Origin: Niastella sp.
GTDB taxonomy: Bacteria > Bacteroidota > Bacteroidia > Chitinophagales > Chitinophagaceae
Direction: 5' to 3'
Length of the DNA: 64,000 nucleotides
Assembly (NCBI GenBank): GCA_017744515.1
Contig: JAGIBF010000032.1
Location: 1-64,000, forward strand
Shown here: positions 10,517 through 18,412 of the stretch, piece after piece
Layout: every line of letters begins with the position of its first letter
How positions within the stretch are numbered: position 1 is the stretch's first letter
Translations under genes and position numbers: made by a program
The notes under the pieces: model-generated
Databases searched by the model: none
What the model was told of the DNA's origin: nothing
The model's input: only the letters and a program-made list of their open reading frames with translations

Positions 10517-11230
10517 ATGAATTTATTTACCGGAGAGTTTATCGGCACTATGCTGCTCATCATTCTTGGAAGTGGTGTGGTAGCTAATGTATTGTTGAAT
10601 AAAACCAAAGGCCATAATGGCGGCCTCATCGTGATCACTTTCGGCTGGGCCATGGCCGTATTTGTTGGTGTATATGCTTCTACCAAACTCGGTGGCGGCG
10701 GTCACCTCAATCCTGCTGTAACATTGGCACTGGCCTATCTCGGTGATTTCAAATGGGAAAACGTAGGCACTTTTATCGCAGCGCAATTGGCAGGCGCTAT
10801 CGCAGGGGCCACCATTGCCTGGCTGGCCTATCGCCAACATTTTCAACAAACTGCCGATGGCGATCTCAAGCTGGCGGTATTCTGTACCGGTCCGGCTATC
10901 CGCAGCGCGCCCAACAACCTCATCACCGAGATCATTGGAACTTTTGTACTTATGCTGGGGGCATTGTTATTTATCAAACCTCAGAGTACGCTTGGCACAC
11001 TCGACGCCTTGCCAGTAGCGTTGTTGGTGTTGGGTATCGGTGTTTCGCTGGGTGGCCCCACTGGTTATGCCATCAATCCTGCCCGCGACCTGGGTCCACG
11101 TATTGCCCATTTTATTTTACCTATTCCGCAAAAGAGAAACAGCGATTGGAGCTATGCCTGGATACCTGTTGTTGGGCCTATCGTTGGCGCACTGCTCGCC
11201 GCTATGGTATTCAAATATTTTTTATCTTGA
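10517..11230 (+). CDS. glpF: Glycerol uptake facilitator (aquaglyceroporin)
   Basis: 237 residues with six hydrophobic helices and two pore half-helices. Both NPA signatures are present (HLNPAVTLALA near residue 60; AINPARDLGPRI near 183). The Asp after the second NPAR (NPARDLGPR) is the glycerol-channel mark that separates aquaglyceroporins from water-only aquaporins. It admits glycerol across the inner membrane, where GlpK traps it. Third gene of the glp operon; the next gene starts 4 bp after its stop. Confidence 0.95.
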   Translation: MNLFTGEFIGTMLLIILGSGVVANVLLNKTKGHNGGLIVITFGWAMAVFVGVYASTKLGGGGHLNPAVTLALAYLGDFKWENVGTFIAAQLAGAIAGATIAWLAYRQHFQQTADGDLKLAVFCTGPAIRSAPNNLITEIIGTFVLMLGALLFIKPQSTLGTLDALPVALLVLGIGVSLGGPTGYAINPARDLGPRIAHFILPIPQKRNSDWSYAWIPVVGPIVGALLAAMVFKYFLS

Positions 11231-11234
11231 GTGA

Positions 11235-11753
11235 ATGAAAAAGCTTCTACTCATTTTAATCATCTCCTCTATAGTTATGGATATTCAGGCGCAGGAAATC
11301 GAGCAAAAGTTGAAAGAGAAAGGTATTGTTCTTACCACTCCTTCCGCGCCTATTGCCAATTATGTAAATGCCGTTCGGGTTGGCAATCTCCTCTACCTAT
11401 CCGGCAAAGGCCCTACCAGGACTGATGGTTCCAACATCACCGGTAAAGTGGGCAAAGATCTTACTATCGAACAAGGCTACCAGGCTGCCCGCCTTGTGGG
11501 CATCAATCACCTGTCGGTACTTAAAGCAGAGTTGGGCAGCCTCAATAAAGTGAAGCGTATTGTGAAGGTACTGGGCATGGTGAATTGTGAGAATAGTTTT
11601 GGCGACCAGCCTAAGGTCATCAATGGTTATAGCGATCTTATGGTAGAAGTGTTTGGTGATAAGGGCAAGCATGCACGCTCGGCCGTAGGCATGGGTTCGC
11701 TGCCGTCGAATATTGCGGTAGAGGTTGAGGTCATTGTAGAGATTGAAAACTAA
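11235..11753 (+). CDS. RidA/YjgF-family protein with signal peptide
   Basis: 172 residues. Residues 1-19 form a signal peptide ending in AQ, unusual because classical RidA proteins (imine deaminases) are cytosolic. The mature part carries the family core: NAVRVGNLLYLSGKGP, a central helix (ARLVGINHLSVLKAELG), NGYSDLMVEVFGDKGKHARSAVGMGSLP and VEVEVIVEI, including the Arg of HARSAVG that binds carboxylates in RidA. It sits 4 bp after glpF and is probably the last gene of the glp transcript. Its periplasmic role is unknown. Confidence 0.85.
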   Translation: MKKLLLILIISSIVMDIQAQEIEQKLKEKGIVLTTPSAPIANYVNAVRVGNLLYLSGKGPTRTDGSNITGKVGKDLTIEQGYQAARLVGINHLSVLKAELGSLNKVKRIVKVLGMVNCENSFGDQPKVINGYSDLMVEVFGDKGKHARSAVGMGSLPSNIAVEVEVIVEIEN

Positions 11754-11754
11754 A

Positions 11755-11880
11755 TTGGGCTAAAGCCCGGAAGGGTGTGGTGATTTTTTGGTCCCGGCCT
11801 AAAGGGACCGGGCAATTTGCGTTTGCTCCGATAGCAGATTTCTCACTCCGCTATCGCTCTGTTCGAAATGACAATCTGAA
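11755..11880. repeat. Intergenic hairpin and CTCTGTTCGAAATGACA-type repeat
   Basis: GGGCTAAAGCCC hairpin, then GGTCCC...GGGACC hairpin, then a TTTCTCACTCCGCTATCGC / TCTGTTCGAAATGACA element. It fills the convergent gap between the RidA-like gene and the aminotransferase. Such elements are widespread intergenic repeats; the hairpins may also end transcription. Confidence 0.5.
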
Positions 11881-11884
11881 TAAG

Positions 11885-13063
11885 TTATCCTTCAATTGCT
11901 TCAAGGATTATTTTGCAGGCTTTTTTGATCTCTTTTGGAGATATTGTAAGCGGGGGCACGATACGCATACAATTGGCGGCAAAGAGGAACCAGTCGGTCA
12001 ATACCCCGTTTGCAATACAAGCATCTATGATCCGCTTATTGGTTTCGTAACTATCAAATTCCACGGCTATCATCAACCCGTTGGAGCGTACTGCTTTAAT
12101 TGTTGGATGCTGCAACAGCTTCAGGAATAGTTCTTCTTTCTTTTTTACTTTCTGCACCAATGTTTCTTTGAGCAATACTTTCAATGCTGCCAGTCCGGCC
12201 GCACAGCATACCGGGTGCCCGCCAAAGGTGGTGATATGGCCCAGTACCGGGTTATCGGTCAACTGTCCCATGATGTTTTGACCGGCAATGAATGCTCCCA
12301 GTGGCATACCTCCGCCCAGCGCCTTGCCCAGCAGCAGGATGTCGGGCGTAACACTGAATTGTTCAAATCCCCATAGTGTACCGGTACGCCCAAACCCGGT
12401 TTGTATTTCATCCAGCACCAGCAGGGTGCCTGTTTCTGTACATTTCTTCCGCAGTGCCTGCATCCATTCTTTGGCAGGTGTATATACGCCGCGTTCGGCC
12501 TGCACCGGCTCGGCAATAACGCAGGCCGTGCGTTCGGTAATCATGTCGAGGGACGCCAAGGAATTATGCTCCAGGTGCAATATATCAGGCAGCAAAGGCC
12601 GGAATGCGCGTCGCCAGTATTCATCGCCAATAATGCTTAATGCGCCCTGGGTGGAACCGTGGTAGCTTTGGTTGAAGGCTATGACCTGCGTGCGGCCGGT
12701 AACCCGCTTGGCCAGCTTCATAGCACCTTCAACGGCTTCCGCGCCTGAATTGGTAAAATAAACGGAGTTGAGGGAGCCTGGCAGGTGGTCGGTGATCAGC
12801 CTGGCATATTGTACCTGGGGTGATTGGATGAACTCGCCATATACCAATAAATGCAGGTACTCATCCGCCTGCTTTTTAATGGCTTTTACCACCCGGGGAT
12901 GGCGATGGCCCACATTGCACACGCTGATGCCGGCAATCAGGTCGATGTATTCCTTTCCGTCCGCGTCCCAGAGGCAGCTTCCTTCTGCTTTCACGATCTC
13001 CAATGCCAGGGGGGCTGTGGATGTTTGCGCCACATGGCGAAAAAATAACTCCCGTTGATTCAT
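11885..13063 (-). CDS. Class III PLP-dependent aminotransferase
   Basis: 392 residues, aspartate aminotransferase superfamily fold type I of the ornithine/acetylornithine group. Seen: substrate motif GISVCNVGHRHPRV, FTNSGAEAVEGAMKLAKR, LVLDEIQTGFGRTG with the PLP-pyridine Asp, and LLGKALGGGMPLGAF with the Schiff-base Lys. It shares the fold with argD at 49871 but stands outside the arginine operon, so its amino donor is probably different (ornithine, GABA or a beta-amino acid). Its ATG is preceded at exactly 4 nt by TATCTTTG, predicting a leaderless mRNA. Confidence 0.88.
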   Translation of the reverse strand: MNQRELFFRHVAQTSTAPLALEIVKAEGSCLWDADGKEYIDLIAGISVCNVGHRHPRVVKAIKKQADEYLHLLVYGEFIQSPQVQYARLITDHLPGSLNSVYFTNSGAEAVEGAMKLAKRVTGRTQVIAFNQSYHGSTQGALSIIGDEYWRRAFRPLLPDILHLEHNSLASLDMITERTACVIAEPVQAERGVYTPAKEWMQALRKKCTETGTLLVLDEIQTGFGRTGTLWGFEQFSVTPDILLLGKALGGGMPLGAFIAGQNIMGQLTDNPVLGHITTFGGHPVCCAAGLAALKVLLKETLVQKVKKKEELFLKLLQHPTIKAVRSNGLMIAVEFDSYETNKRIIDACIANGVLTDWFLFAANCMRIVPPLTISPKEIKKACKIILEAIEG

Positions 13064-13067
13064 GGGG

Positions 13068-13075
13068 CAAAGATA
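13068..13075 (-). promoter_or_regulatory. -7 box TATCTTTG, 4 nt before the aminotransferase ATG
   Basis: Perfect TAnnTTTG on the minus strand followed by CCCC and the ATG. The -33 position has only a CTG, so the match is partial. Predicted transcription start falls on the A of ATG. Confidence 0.5.
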
Positions 13076-13078
13076 GGG

Positions 13079-13110
13079 AGTTGAAGAGTTGACAGGTTGA
13101 TAGGTTGAAA
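13079..13110. repeat. TTGA direct-repeat tract
   Basis: Four TTGA units (GTTGAAGA, GTTGACAG, GTTGATAG, GTTGAAAA) spaced 8 bp apart between divergent genes. The last unit also supplies the -33 TTG of the carbonic-anhydrase promoter. Confidence 0.6.
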
Positions 13111-13134
13111 AGGGAAGGAGGTTCAGTATATTTG
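13105..13134 (+). promoter_or_regulatory. Promoter of the gamma carbonic anhydrase gene
   Basis: TTG at 13105-13107, a 19-nt spacer and TATATTTG at 13127-13134, a full Bacteroidota consensus. Transcription should begin near 13139, so the open frame upstream of ATG 13183 is not translated. Confidence 0.7.
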
Positions 13135-13182
13135 TATTGCCGCAGATCAGTAAACCAAATCTTCCACTTTAAACTTCAACTT

Positions 13183-13716
13183 ATGCCTGTCATATTACAT
13201 GTAGATGGTACATACCCTACTTTCGGTGATAATACTTTTATAGCTCCCAATGCTACTATTGTTGGTGATGTGGTCATGGGCAATGATTGCAGTATCTGGT
13301 TCAATACGGTTATCCGTGGTGATGTAAACAGCATCCGCATGGGCAACAAAGTGAATGTACAGGATGGCGCTGTTGTTCATTGTACATATAAAAAAACCAA
13401 GACGATCGTTGGCAATAATGTTTCCATCGGGCACAATGCCATCATTCATGGCTGCACTATTCACGACAATGTGCTCATTGGTATGGGTGCTATCATCATG
13501 GACAATGTAGAGATCGGCAGTCATACTATTATAGCCGCCGGCGCCGTCGTGTTGGAGGGTACCCAAATACCCGAGGGAACGATCTGGGCAGGTGTACCAG
13601 CCAAGCGTGTAAAAACAATTGACCAATCTCAAATTCATGGCGAAATCGACAGAATAGCAAACAATTATATCAGGTATGCCGACTGGTTTCGTGATCAGGT
13701 AGCAGAGGAAAAGTAG
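13183..13716 (+). CDS. Gamma carbonic anhydrase-family hexapeptide protein
   Basis: 177 residues from the ATG at 13183. This start is preferred because a consensus promoter lies inside the longer open frame. The protein is a left-handed beta-helix of hexapeptide repeats ([LIV]-G-x-x repeats from FGDNTFIAPNATIVGDV onward). The three zinc-binding His positions of gamma carbonic anhydrases are visible in VVHC, IGHN and AIIHG, with the trimer motif NTVIRGDVNSI. Cytoplasmic trimer; either carbonic anhydrase activity or a YrdA/PaaY-like relative. Divergent from the aminotransferase. Confidence 0.9.
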   Translation: MPVILHVDGTYPTFGDNTFIAPNATIVGDVVMGNDCSIWFNTVIRGDVNSIRMGNKVNVQDGAVVHCTYKKTKTIVGNNVSIGHNAIIHGCTIHDNVLIGMGAIIMDNVEIGSHTIIAAGAVVLEGTQIPEGTIWAGVPAKRVKTIDQSQIHGEIDRIANNYIRYADWFRDQVAEEK

Positions 13717-13724
13717 AACCACGC

Positions 13725-13755
13725 TTGCAACTACCGAATAATATATATAGTTTTA
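13725..13755 (+). promoter_or_regulatory. Candidate promoter of the small lipoprotein gene
   Basis: TTG at 13725-13727, a 20-nt spacer and TAGTTTTA at 13748-13755, one base off consensus. It lies 31 nt before the ATG at 13787. Confidence 0.45.
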
Positions 13756-13786
13756 AAGAGCGTTTAAAATCCACTGCAATCCAGTT

Positions 13787-13960
13787 ATGAAAATCCATCA
13801 ATCAGTAATCGTTTTAGCCTGTTCAATGGTCATCTTGTGTGGCAGCTCCTGCAGTCTTTTCGGACCCAAAACCGGCTGTCCTTCGAATGGTAAAAATGTA
13901 GGCGCAGAACGAATACTGAGTGGAGAGAAAGTACCGAAGGCGAGAAAGTTCAGATCCTGA
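13787..13960 (+). CDS. Very small lipoprotein (57 aa)
   Basis: Short frame of 57 residues. The start is MKIHQSVIVL, then a hydrophobic stretch and a lipobox-like GSSCS near residue 20-23, then a short polar tail containing GCPSNGKNVGAERIL. It has its own candidate promoter. A second small protein of the same design (SSCSRF near residue 20, then GKAKCGRGLR) is encoded on the minus strand at 27889-28014, so these may be members of one family of tiny surface or periplasmic lipopeptides. No function known to me. Confidence 0.65.
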   Translation: MKIHQSVIVLACSMVILCGSSCSLFGPKTGCPSNGKNVGAERILSGEKVPKARKFRS

Positions 13961-14015
13961 TTTCCGTTACGAAGTTTCTGTTCGTACCCATTAGATAACT
14001 ATAAATCCATACTGT

Positions 14016-14348
14016 ATGAGCCTAACGCTACGTACTGACTTCGGCTGTACCGAAGCCATCATCGACGACGATTGCGGTCTAAAACGCTTTTATGAAGTGG
14101 CCAACATTCTCTCCGACAACCTGTCCATCCGCTTCACTCAAAAACAGGATGACTTTGATACTTTAACCTGGAACTTCCTGTACAAAGGCCACATTCTTAC
14201 ACTTCACTACAACATCTACACCGGCATTTCCATCTATCCTTTCAAGTTTCGCGAAGCGCCGCGCAAGGATAATGACGCTGTGATAGAGGTAGCTAATTTT
14301 CTCGAGAACAAATTGATGATCCATAAGGCGAAGAAATTCGTATCATAA
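14016..14348 (+). CDS. Conserved-looking small protein of unknown function
   Basis: 110 residues, no signal peptide or membrane segment. Mixed alpha/beta composition: an N-terminal strand-turn (LTLRTDFGCTEAIIDDD), a helix, then LTWNFLYKGHILTLHYNIYTGISIYPFKF, and a C-terminal helix ending in Lys-rich KAKKFVS. I do not recognise a family. The terminator at 14473 follows, so it is probably expressed as a short transcript. Codon use resembles its neighbours. Confidence 0.65.
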   Translation: MSLTLRTDFGCTEAIIDDDCGLKRFYEVANILSDNLSIRFTQKQDDFDTLTWNFLYKGHILTLHYNIYTGISIYPFKFREAPRKDNDAVIEVANFLENKLMIHKAKKFVS

Positions 14349-14408
14349 TACTACAGCTGGCAGAACTTCTTTATAACGATTGTTTACCATCTGGCACCTT
14401 AGTTGAAA

Positions 14409-14432
14409 CCTGCCGGCGTTCATAGCCGGCAA
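14409..14432. repeat. GCCGGC hairpin
   Basis: Inverted repeat GCCGGCGTTCATAGCCGGC in the gap between the small unknown gene and rsgA. No coding role seen. Confidence 0.4.
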
Positions 14433-14472
14433 GCGTTGGCTTACCATACAGTTTTACTTCTGAAACAAAACC

Positions 14473-14507
14473 AGGGACTGCTATTTTATGGCAGTCTCTT
14501 TTTGTTT
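14473..14507 (+). terminator. Rho-independent terminator
   Basis: Stem GGGACTGC / GCAGTCTC with an AT-rich loop, followed by a T-rich run (CTTTTTGTTTTT). Ends the transcript of the 110-residue protein gene. Confidence 0.7.
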
Positions 14508-14572
14508 TTAGAGGCATAAAGGCAGCGAGGCAACGACGTGCTTACACCAGGGTGAGCCGCCCTTCAAAGAGG

Positions 14573-14594
14573 TTTCGACAGGCTCAACCTGACA
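14573..14594. repeat. TTCGACAGGCTCA..CTGACA repeat copy
   Basis: Degenerate member of the TTCGACAAGCTCAGxxTGACA family (other copies at 15571, 43642, 45125, 60856, 62576) just before the 3' end of rsgA. Confidence 0.6.
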
Positions 14595-14595
14595 A

Positions 14596-15522
14596 TCAGT
14601 AGTCGTTCTCTTCTATTGATTCGAGTATTTTGTAGTAGCTGAAGAAGCGATCTTCGGCGATGATGCCGTCTTCTACTGCTTTCTTTACAGCGCAGCCCGG
14701 CTCTTCGATGTGGAGGCAATTATTGAATTGACAGTCGTTGATCAGCTTAGCCATTTCAGGGAAGTAATGAGACAGTTCCTGCTTCGATATATCTACCAGT
14801 CCAAACTCCCGTACGCCGGGCGTATCGATGATCTTTCCGCCAAACGGCAGGTCGAACATTTCGGCAAAGGTGGTAGTATGCATTCCCTTTCCGCTCCAGC
14901 CGCTTACGTCTTTTGTTTTGAGGTTGAGCTCCGGGAAGATGGCATTGATAAAGGTGGATTTACCTACGCCTGAATGCCCGCTCATAAGTGTTACCTTATC
15001 TTTCAACAGGCTTTTCACTTCCTCTACGCCTTCTCCTTTGGGAACGGACATGGCTACCGTGGTATAGCCAATAGCATTGTACATTTCTTTTAATTCTTCG
15101 TATTGCTCCTGCTCTTTTTTTCTGTACAGGTCGGCCTTATTGAAGATGATCAATGCCGGTATATGGTAGGCTTCGCAGGAAACGAGGAACCGATCGATAA
15201 AACCCTGTGATGTCCTCGGGTCTTTAAGTGTAGCAAACAGCAGCGACTGGTCGAGGTTGGACGCCACGATGTGGTGCTGCTTTTTATGGGAGGGCGATTG
15301 ACGGGCAACATAGTTCCTGCGCGGCAGAATATCTTTGATCATGGCGCTGCCTTCTACTTCATTCTCCATGTCGATCATCACTTCATCGCCTACCGCGATA
15401 GGGTTGGTAGAAGTAATGCCGTCGATCTTGAATATCCCTTTGATGCGGGCATTCAATACCTGTCCGGTTTCGGTTTTCACCACATACCAACTGCCTGTTG
15501 ATTTATACACCAATGCTTTCAT
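14596..15522 (-). CDS. rsgA: Ribosome small-subunit-dependent GTPase A
   Basis: 308 residues from the Met at 15522; the 13 upstream residues look non-coding. RsgA is a circularly permuted GTPase that helps 30S maturation. Seen: N-terminal OB-fold (VYKSTGSWYVVKTETGQ), then motifs in permuted order: FNKADLY (G4), GHSGVGKST (P-loop G1), TTFAEM (G2 region), DTPGVREFG (G3). A C-terminal zinc-binding module carries Cys and His residues (DCQFNNCLHIEEPGCAV). It lies downstream of the Bat-type genes with a 90-bp gap holding a repeat, so it may be partly read through from them. Confidence 0.95.
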   Translation of the reverse strand: MKALVYKSTGSWYVVKTETGQVLNARIKGIFKIDGITSTNPIAVGDEVMIDMENEVEGSAMIKDILPRRNYVARQSPSHKKQHHIVASNLDQSLLFATLKDPRTSQGFIDRFLVSCEAYHIPALIIFNKADLYRKKEQEQYEELKEMYNAIGYTTVAMSVPKGEGVEEVKSLLKDKVTLMSGHSGVGKSTFINAIFPELNLKTKDVSGWSGKGMHTTTFAEMFDLPFGGKIIDTPGVREFGLVDISKQELSHYFPEMAKLINDCQFNNCLHIEEPGCAVKKAVEDGIIAEDRFFSYYKILESIEENDY

Positions 15523-15570
15523 TTGTCTGAACCTGGATTTATAATACAGGAACACCCACATTAAAAAGAC

Positions 15571-15594
15571 GCTTCGACAAGCTCAGCGTGACAG
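15571..15594. repeat. TTCGACAAGCTCAGCGTGACA repeat copy
   Basis: Near-consensus copy of the TTCGACAAGCTCAG family between batA and rsgA, at the point where batB would be expected. Confidence 0.7.
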
Positions 15595-15612
15595 AAGATG
15601 ACTGTCTATCCA

Positions 15613-16620
15613 TTATGGAAACTTCCTGAATAGGGTATATCGCAATATTATTTCCAGCAAAAGTAAGGCAGCGGCGGCCAATGCAAATGGAAAGAAGCGC
15701 TCTGTAAAGCGTTTTAGGGTAGTTATTTCTATTTTGGACTTCTCCAGCTTGTCTATTTCACCATAAATATTCCTCAGGCTTTCATTGTCCCTGGCCCTGA
15801 AATAAAGGCCGCCTGTTTCTTCAGCGATGAGGCGCATGAGCTTTTCATCGATGTTCACTTTCTGCTGCCGCACCACCACGCCTCCTCGGCCATCGGAGGA
15901 GGGCACAGGTGCATATCCTTCAGTACCTACACCAATGCTGTACACGCGTATCTTATGGGCTTTGGCAAGGTCTTTCCCGGTGAGCGGATCGATCAACCCT
16001 CCCTGGTTCTCTCCATCGGTGAGCAGGATGATGATCTTCGATTTGGCAGGTGAGCTTTTCAGCCGGTCAACACTCACACCCAGTCCATCGCCTATGGCCG
16101 TACCATCTTCGAGGAGGCCGCGCTGGATGCTGTAGATCTGTGACTTCAATATATGCTTATCAGTAGTCAATGGCACGAGGGTAAAGCTTTCGCCCGAAAA
16201 GATCACTACCCCGATACGGTCGGTAGGGCGCCGGTCTACGAACTCTGCGGCTACTGCTTTACTCGCTTCCAGCCGGTTGGGCAACAGGTCTTGCGCCGAC
16301 ATGCTACCGCTTACATCCAGACACAGGATGATATCGATGCCCTCTCCCATTTTCAGCTCTTCGTCATTGCGTGTTTGTGGGCGCGCCAGGGCAATGATCA
16401 AACAGCTTAATGCCAGCAACCGCAGTACCAGCATCGAATGCCGGAAGGTTTGTTTCCAGGAACTGGTCTTTTTTATCAGCGTTACGGTAGAAACTGTGAT
16501 GGTGGCCTGCTGTCTGGAATAGCGGGTAAAGTACCAATAGATCATCAGAGGCTGCAGCAGGAATAAGCTGAACGCCCAGGGATATGCAAAGTCAATATTT
16601 TTAAACCAATCGTATAGCAA
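15613..16620 (-). CDS. batA: VWA-domain membrane protein, BatA type
   Basis: 335 residues. Membrane segments lie near residues 14-30 and 60-80, then a von Willebrand A domain with an intact MIDAS (LDVSGSMSAQD near residue 100; TDGENQGG later), and a C-terminal membrane helix (FALAAAALLLLEIIL). Bat proteins act with a MoxR ATPase in envelope stress tolerance in Bacteroidota; the mechanism is not settled. It starts 3 bp after the stop of the preceding gene in the order moxR-DUF58-BatD-like-batA. The usual batB, batC and batD that follow are absent here. Confidence 0.88.
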   Translation of the reverse strand: MLYDWFKNIDFAYPWAFSLFLLQPLMIYWYFTRYSRQQATITVSTVTLIKKTSSWKQTFRHSMLVLRLLALSCLIIALARPQTRNDEELKMGEGIDIILCLDVSGSMSAQDLLPNRLEASKAVAAEFVDRRPTDRIGVVIFSGESFTLVPLTTDKHILKSQIYSIQRGLLEDGTAIGDGLGVSVDRLKSSPAKSKIIILLTDGENQGGLIDPLTGKDLAKAHKIRVYSIGVGTEGYAPVPSSDGRGGVVVRQQKVNIDEKLMRLIAEETGGLYFRARDNESLRNIYGEIDKLEKSKIEITTLKRFTERFFPFALAAAALLLLEIILRYTLFRKFP

Positions 16621-16623
16621 AGC

Positions 16624-17520
16624 TTAAGCGATATTATTTAGTGTTTTAATAGCCGATTCAATAACTCCATAATTTTTTTCATTGTCGGCGGCGCCCGGTT
16701 CATAGCGGGCAAATTTTACAAAGTCAGCCATTCGAAGGGCATTCGACAATTCCTTGAAATACTCGTCGTTCATGCGTTGCTTCTTCAACTCTATGATCAG
16801 CTCTTCATTGGTCTTTTCCAGTGAAGCAATGTTCAGCTTACGCTGCACAAACACCCGGAGGATATCATTCAGCCCTGTATAGTATTTCTTAATCTCTCCT
16901 TTATTGGGCAAGTCTTTCTTCCGCAATTCTTCCAATGCCTGCAGGGCTTCATCGTACGGCGTAAGTTTAACCGCCACCGGTACAACAGCGGGTACAGCTT
17001 TCTTACGCCTAAAAAGCCATACTATAATGCCAAGGGCAACGAGGGTCACTGCGCCTAATACCCAAGGGATGTAATTAGTATCTGTATTCGGTACATCTTC
17101 TATTTCCTTAATGTCTTTATAATCCTGCGAGAGGTCTGCATTGGAATAGCTTACTGCTACACTCAGCGAGTCGGAGTAATATGTTTTATCTCCTATTTTG
17201 ATAGCCAGCTGTGGAATTTGCCAGGAGCCGGAATCGTAGCTGGTAATGGTTAGCTGCTGCACCCATTTCTTACCATCTACGCCGTCGGCAGTATCTATCT
17301 TTCCTTTATTGATGAATTCGAAGTGTGGGATCGTGTCGAGGTTGAACCAGGTCATCTCCTGACCGAGTGGCGCACGAACGTCCAGTGTAAGTATAATGTT
17401 CTCACCAACGATTATTTTATCGCGGTCGATATCTGCTTTTACCAATACCTGTGCATTTACGTGCAGTGTACTGGCGAGTAAACAAATCCCTGCTATGATA
17501 TATCGTACAAACCGGCTCAT
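16624..17520 (-). CDS. BatD-like membrane protein of the MoxR operon
   Basis: About 298 residues from Met 17520, which begins a good signal peptide (MSRFVRYIIAGICLLAS...HVNA). Ig-like periplasmic part first (VLVKADIDRDKIIVGENIILTLDVRA, typical of BatD/oxygen-tolerance beta-sandwiches). One membrane helix follows at WVLGAVTLVALGIIVWLF, then a cytosolic helical tail with EALQALEELRKKDLP and KYYTGLNDILRVFVQRKLNIAS, a pattern shared with DUF4381-like proteins. It sits between the DUF58 and batA genes and likely forms part of the same membrane assembly. Confidence 0.75.
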   Translation of the reverse strand: MSRFVRYIIAGICLLASTLHVNAQVLVKADIDRDKIIVGENIILTLDVRAPLGQEMTWFNLDTIPHFEFINKGKIDTADGVDGKKWVQQLTITSYDSGSWQIPQLAIKIGDKTYYSDSLSVAVSYSNADLSQDYKDIKEIEDVPNTDTNYIPWVLGAVTLVALGIIVWLFRRKKAVPAVVPVAVKLTPYDEALQALEELRKKDLPNKGEIKKYYTGLNDILRVFVQRKLNIASLEKTNEELIIELKKQRMNDEYFKELSNALRMADFVKFARYEPGAADNEKNYGVIESAIKTLNNIA

Positions 17521-17536
17521 GTATGTTTTAAATCCA

Positions 17537-18412
17537 TTACTTATTTCGGCCAACAAAGAATTTCTGTAACACTTTCACATAATCTTCATCTGTGCGGATA
17601 TGCAACAGGTCGCTGCCGGCATGTGTAAACACACTCTTGCAATAGTTGGTATGCTGGAAGAATGCTGCCTGGTATTGCTGGCGCACGCTAAAATCGCTGG
17701 CATCTACCCATCTTCTTTCACCGGTCTCTGCATCCTGTATCTCCATCAACCCTGCATCCGGCAGCTGCATATCTATTTTATCATATACCTTAATGCCCAC
17801 CAGGTCATGTTTTTTGCCGGCCACTTTCAGGTCATCATTGAAGTCATCATCCAGGAAATCGCTGAGCAGGAAGGCAATACATTTCTGTCTCGTCGTGTTG
17901 TTGAACCTTCGTAGTGCCTCTCCTATTTTTGTTGCTTTCCGGGGCGGCTCCATAGTGAGCAGCGTGCGCACCATGTACAGCACATGATCTCGTCCCTTTT
18001 TAGGGGGAATGAATTTCTCTACCCCATCGCTAAAGAATATAAGCCCTACTTTATCATTGTTGCTGATGGCTGAAAATGCCAGTACGGCCGCCATCTCCGT
18101 GATCATATCTCTTTTGCGTGCATGGACGGTCCCTATCAATGAGCTGGCGCTTACATCCACCATCAGCATCACTGTCAGCTCACGCTCTTCTTCAAATACC
18201 TTGCTGTAAGGATGGTTAAAACGGGCTGATACATTCCAGTCGATAAACCGGATATCATCGCCTGCATGGTAATCGCGCACCTCTTTAAACAACATACCTC
18301 TTCCCTTAAAAGCGCTGTGGTACTCACCCGTAAATATGTGGCGGGTGAGCTTCTTGCTTTTAATCTCCAGCTCGCGAACTTTCTTTAATATTTCAGCTGT
18401 TGTTAATGTCAT
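17537..18412 (-). CDS. DUF58-domain protein (VWA-like, MoxR partner)
   Basis: 291 residues. The core DUF58 motif is GEYHSAFKGRGMLFKEVRDYHAGDDIRFIDWNVSAR, here read across residues 28-63. It is followed by a VWA-like fold with MLMVDVSASSLIG and LLSDFLDDD. Cytoplasmic protein that works with the MoxR AAA+ ATPase encoded directly upstream. Its start overlaps the moxR stop by 4 bp (ATGA type), indicating translational coupling. Confidence 0.93.
   Translation of the reverse strand: MTLTTAEILKKVRELEIKSKKLTRHIFTGEYHSAFKGRGMLFKEVRDYHAGDDIRFIDWNVSARFNHPYSKVFEEERELTVMLMVDVSASSLIGTVHARKRDMITEMAAVLAFSAISNNDKVGLIFFSDGVEKFIPPKKGRDHVLYMVRTLLTMEPPRKATKIGEALRRFNNTTRQKCIAFLLSDFLDDDFNDDLKVAGKKHDLVGIKVYDKIDMQLPDAGLMEIQDAETGERRWVDASDFSVRQQYQAAFFQHTNYCKSVFTHAGSDLLHIRTDEDYVKVLQKFFVGRNK

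Noticed and set aside
13105..13182. 26-residue N-terminal extension of the carbonic anhydrase
   Set aside because: The gene's consensus promoter lies inside it and family members start at VILHVDG-type sequence.
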